Shown here: one piece after another, positions 6,543 to 8,271 of the stretch | Layout: every line of letters starts with the position of its first letter | Position numbering within the stretch: the stretch's first letter is position 1 | DNA from: Lysobacterales bacterium | GTDB lineage: Bacteria; Pseudomonadota; Gammaproteobacteria; Xanthomonadales; SZUA-36 | Assembly (NCBI GenBank): GCA_029287515.1 | Contig: JARFQZ010000089.1 | Span: 1-8,271, forward strand | Length of the DNA stretch: 8,271 nucleotides | Direction of reading: 5' to 3' | The notes under the pieces: model-generated | The model's input: only the letters and a program-made list of their open reading frames with translations | Told to the model about the DNA's origin: nothing | Databases searched by the model: none | Program-made: the position numbers and the translations under genes

Positions 6543-7009
6543 ATATCCTGAAGGTTTTCGCACTGCTGTCAGGCTTATTATTGACCGCCTGCGCTACTCT
6601 GAGCCCCGATTACGAGGAACCCACGGTCACCCTTAATTCCTTTCGTGCGCTTCCATCAGAGGGCATGGCGCCATCCTTTGAGATCGGTTTGCGCATTCTC
6701 AACCCCAATGCCCAGGCCCTTGATCTGCAGGGCATCGTCTACACCATCTCGCTGAACGGTTACGAACTGGTGAAAGGTGTTGGCAAGGACTTCCCGGCGA
6801 TCGAAGGCTACTCGGAAAGCGATGTGAAGCTGACCGCATCCGCCAACCTTCTGGCCGGAATGCGACTTGTGCACAACATGATGCAATCGAACGATGGCGC
6901 TTTCGAATATGAATTCAAGGCGAAGCTGGACCTGGGCGGCCTGTACCCATCCATAAAGATCAGGGAAACCGGAAATATCAACCTGGACGGTTCGACCGGG
7001 CCGCAGTAA
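6539..7009 (+). CDS. LEA type 2 (LEA14/WHy) family lipoprotein
   Basis: 156 residues from a TTG start. TTG is chosen because it places a full lipoprotein signal at the N-terminus with lipobox LTAC (15-18); the first internal ATG (codon 43) would remove it. The TTG overlaps the preceding gene's stop (TTGA, 6539-6542), so translation is probably coupled. Cys18 is followed by Ala, predicting outer-membrane localisation. Residues about 28-150 form a single LEA2/WHy beta domain: PTVTLNSFRALP (28-39), SFEIGLRILNPNAQALDLQG (46-65) with the typical NPN, a tyrosine/NGYELVKG turn (70-80), and a closing FEYEFKAKLDLGG strand (122-134). As last gene of the MCE operon it probably serves the same envelope lipid pathway. 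Its exact role is unknown. Confidence 0.87.
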   Translation: MNILKVFALLSGLLLTACATLSPDYEEPTVTLNSFRALPSEGMAPSFEIGLRILNPNAQALDLQGIVYTISLNGYELVKGVGKDFPAIEGYSESDVKLTASANLLAGMRLVHNMMQSNDGAFEYEFKAKLDLGGLYPSIKIRETGNINLDGSTGPQ

Positions 7010-7669
7010 CTACCAGGGCAGCTCGTAACCTTCCTGGTGCCAAAACGTACCCGTTTGCCCTAAGTCCAGCGAGTCCATGCGCTCAATCAACCCCGAAGCT
7101 GACTGCTCCACGTCAATCCCGGTATTTCCGGTCATGTCGGTGGATACCCAGCCGGGATGGAGAAGGAAGACCGAAACACCCTGCTCTTTCAGGTCTACAC
7201 TGAGGCTTTTTCCCGCCATGTTTACGGCGGCCTTTGACATTCGGTAACCGTACGAACCGCCCGAGGTGTTGTCTTCGATCGATCCCATTCTGCTGGTGAT
7301 GATGAATACGCCGGAGCCCCGGCCGAGGTTCGGCAGCAAGGCGGTGGTCACGCGCAGCGGCGCGATGGCGTTGACCCGGAACTGCCGCTCGATGGAGCCG
7401 GCGTCAAAGGTGTCCAGCGCGTTCCGTTCCAGTATCCCCGCGTTGTGTACCAACCGGTCGATCGCCATTCCATTCAACTGGCCGGCCAGTTCGCCAACCG
7501 ATGAATCTGAAGCGACATCGATACCGGCGATGGTGCGAACGCCGAGTCCGTCCAGTTGCGGACTTGAAGTACGGCAAACGGCAATGACTTCATCACCCCG
7601 TTGTGAATATTGGCGGGCCATTTCAAGCCCGATACCCCGGTTGGCTCCTGTAATCAAAACTGTCGTCAT
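7010..7669 (-). CDS. Short-chain dehydrogenase/reductase, C-factor-like
   Basis: 219 residues, a classical-type SDR that should be a cytoplasmic NAD(P)H-dependent oxidoreductase. Visible: nucleotide-binding TGANRGIG (8-15); a basic residue after the second strand (CRTSS, 32-36), hinting at NADP; NAG (76-78); structural Asn100 in RVNAIAP; a TSRMGSIEDN segment (125-134) holding the catalytic Ser; the YxxxK pair Tyr142 and Lys146 in YGYRMSKAAVN; and HPGWVSTDM (171-179). The SRMGSI and HPGWV wording resembles the C-factor/sniffer/carbonyl reductase branch. Substrate unknown. Its ATG overlaps the upstream carboxylase stop as ATGA (7669-7666), so it is likely co-translated with that gene and may serve the same acyl-CoA pathway. 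Its TAG (7012-7010) abuts the stop of the convergent LEA2 gene. Confidence 0.9.
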   Translation of the reverse strand: MTTVLITGANRGIGLEMARQYSQRGDEVIAVCRTSSPQLDGLGVRTIAGIDVASDSSVGELAGQLNGMAIDRLVHNAGILERNALDTFDAGSIERQFRVNAIAPLRVTTALLPNLGRGSGVFIITSRMGSIEDNTSGGSYGYRMSKAAVNMAGKSLSVDLKEQGVSVFLLHPGWVSTDMTGNTGIDVEQSASGLIERMDSLDLGQTGTFWHQEGYELPW

Positions 7670-8271
7670 TTTTCTCTCTCGAATTCCAGTAATTCTTCAC
7701 CGCCACCGACCTGCTCGCCGGCCTGGAAATAAAATTCCCTGACCCGGCCATCCCGGGGCGCACAAATTGTATGTTCCATCTTCATGGCTTCCATGATCAG
7801 CAATGGCTGGCCCTGTTTCACCAATGAATCCGCCTCAACCAGCAACTTGACCACGACCCCGTGCATCGGCGCGGAAAACTCGTCACCCTCGGCGTGTCCG
7901 TCATCTTGCCCCAGGTCGGGCTGTGCCAGGGCAAACTGCATGGCTCCATGCCGGCTGAACAGAGTATACATGCCATCGTGTGGGACGATCTCCACCTTCT
8001 GACGGTACCCGTCGATATCCGCGTACAGCGTATTTCCGGCCAGTTCACCCGCCGCCATAACTGTCTTGTTTTCAACCGAGATCAGAAAACGTCTCTGCTC
8101 TGTGGTGCCGATTTCTTCAACGGGCACGCTGTATTCCGTTCCATTCAGAACGATCGCACCGGAATGGATGAACGGCTGATTGAGACGCCAGGCGCCCGAT
8201 GAATTCCAGGGCGACCACGGATCGTTGACGCCTGCACGGCTGCGGGCGACCGCTTCCATCCGCAGCAGCAA
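7666..8271 (-). CDS. mccA: Biotin-dependent acyl-CoA carboxylase alpha subunit, C-terminal part (probably 3-methylcrotonyl-CoA carboxylase)
   Basis: Only the last 201 codons are in the window; the frame is open to the right edge and the biotin carboxylase domain lies outside. Visible are part of the BT (subunit-contact) region, with DPWSPWNSSGAWRLN (17-31), a wording typical of 3-methylcrotonyl-CoA carboxylase alpha, and beta strands to about 112. A linker follows, then a biotin carrier domain (about 130-198) with MEAMKMEH, biotinylated Lys encoded at 7782-7780. The enzyme carboxylates 3-methylcrotonyl-CoA in leucine/isovalerate breakdown, with a beta subunit not seen here. A geranyl-CoA or propionyl/acetyl-CoA carboxylase alpha subunit is the alternative. 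The stop is shared with the start of the SDR gene (ATGA). Confidence 0.88.
   Translation of the reverse strand: MLLRMEAVARSRAGVNDPWSPWNSSGAWRLNQPFIHSGAIVLNGTEYSVPVEEIGTTEQRRFLISVENKTVMAAGELAGNTLYADIDGYRQKVEIVPHDGMYTLFSRHGAMQFALAQPDLGQDDGHAEGDEFSAPMHGVVVKLLVEADSLVKQGQPLLIMEAMKMEHTICAPRDGRVREFYFQAGEQVGGGEELLEFEREK

Noticed and set aside
7012..7038. Inverted repeat ACCAGG ... CCTGGT at the convergent junction as a terminator
   Set aside because: Six-base arms with a 15-base loop and no T-run, within the SDR coding sequence.

Overview
The window looks like chromosomal DNA from a free-living, probably environmental or marine gammaproteobacterium with moderately high GC. This rests on Gram-negative lipoproteins, an MCE-type lipid ABC transporter, a carboxylase of acyl-CoA catabolism and the style of the proteins. 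The exact lineage cannot be read from the sequence. I see no phage, IS, CRISPR, tRNA or rRNA.

Layout. Positions 74-1750 (minus) encode an exported TPR protein of a widespread uncharacterised family. It is divergent from a deoxynucleoside kinase gene (1796-2437, plus); the 45-bp gap holds a near-symmetric -10 element that could fire both ways. A small exported DUF2141 protein follows (2489-2920, plus). The next 180 bp (2921-3100) carry no intact gene. They hold what looks like the first ~37 codons of a membrane transporter gene on the minus strand, cut off where the DUF2141 gene ends, plus a candidate promoter for the next operon.

Positions 3101-7009 (plus) form one tight five-gene operon for an MCE lipid-transport system: a STAS-MlaE fusion permease, an MlaF ATPase, an MlaD-like MCE protein with a long helical tail, a PqiC-type lipoprotein and a LEA2/WHy lipoprotein. 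Neighbouring genes overlap or lie within 3 bp. The likely machine is an ATP-driven inner-membrane core (permease plus ATPase), a periplasmic MCE hexamer with a coiled-coil extension, and two lipoproteins whose +2 residues predict outer-membrane anchoring. No MlaC or MlaA gene is present in the operon, and MlaB is replaced by the N-terminal STAS domain of the permease.

The operon ends with its TAA directly against the TAG of a convergent minus-strand pair. That pair is the 3' part of a biotin-dependent acyl-CoA carboxylase alpha subunit (most like 3-methylcrotonyl-CoA carboxylase; it runs off the right edge) and a C-factor-like short-chain dehydrogenase coupled to it by an ATGA overlap. It suggests leucine/isovalerate or related branched acyl-CoA breakdown.

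The points most worth following are the hybrid Mla/Pqi/LEA2 lipid-transport operon with a STAS domain lacking the usual Thr, the truncated transporter gene at about 2929-3039, and the symmetric divergent promoter at 1757-1764. I found no clearly new biological system.
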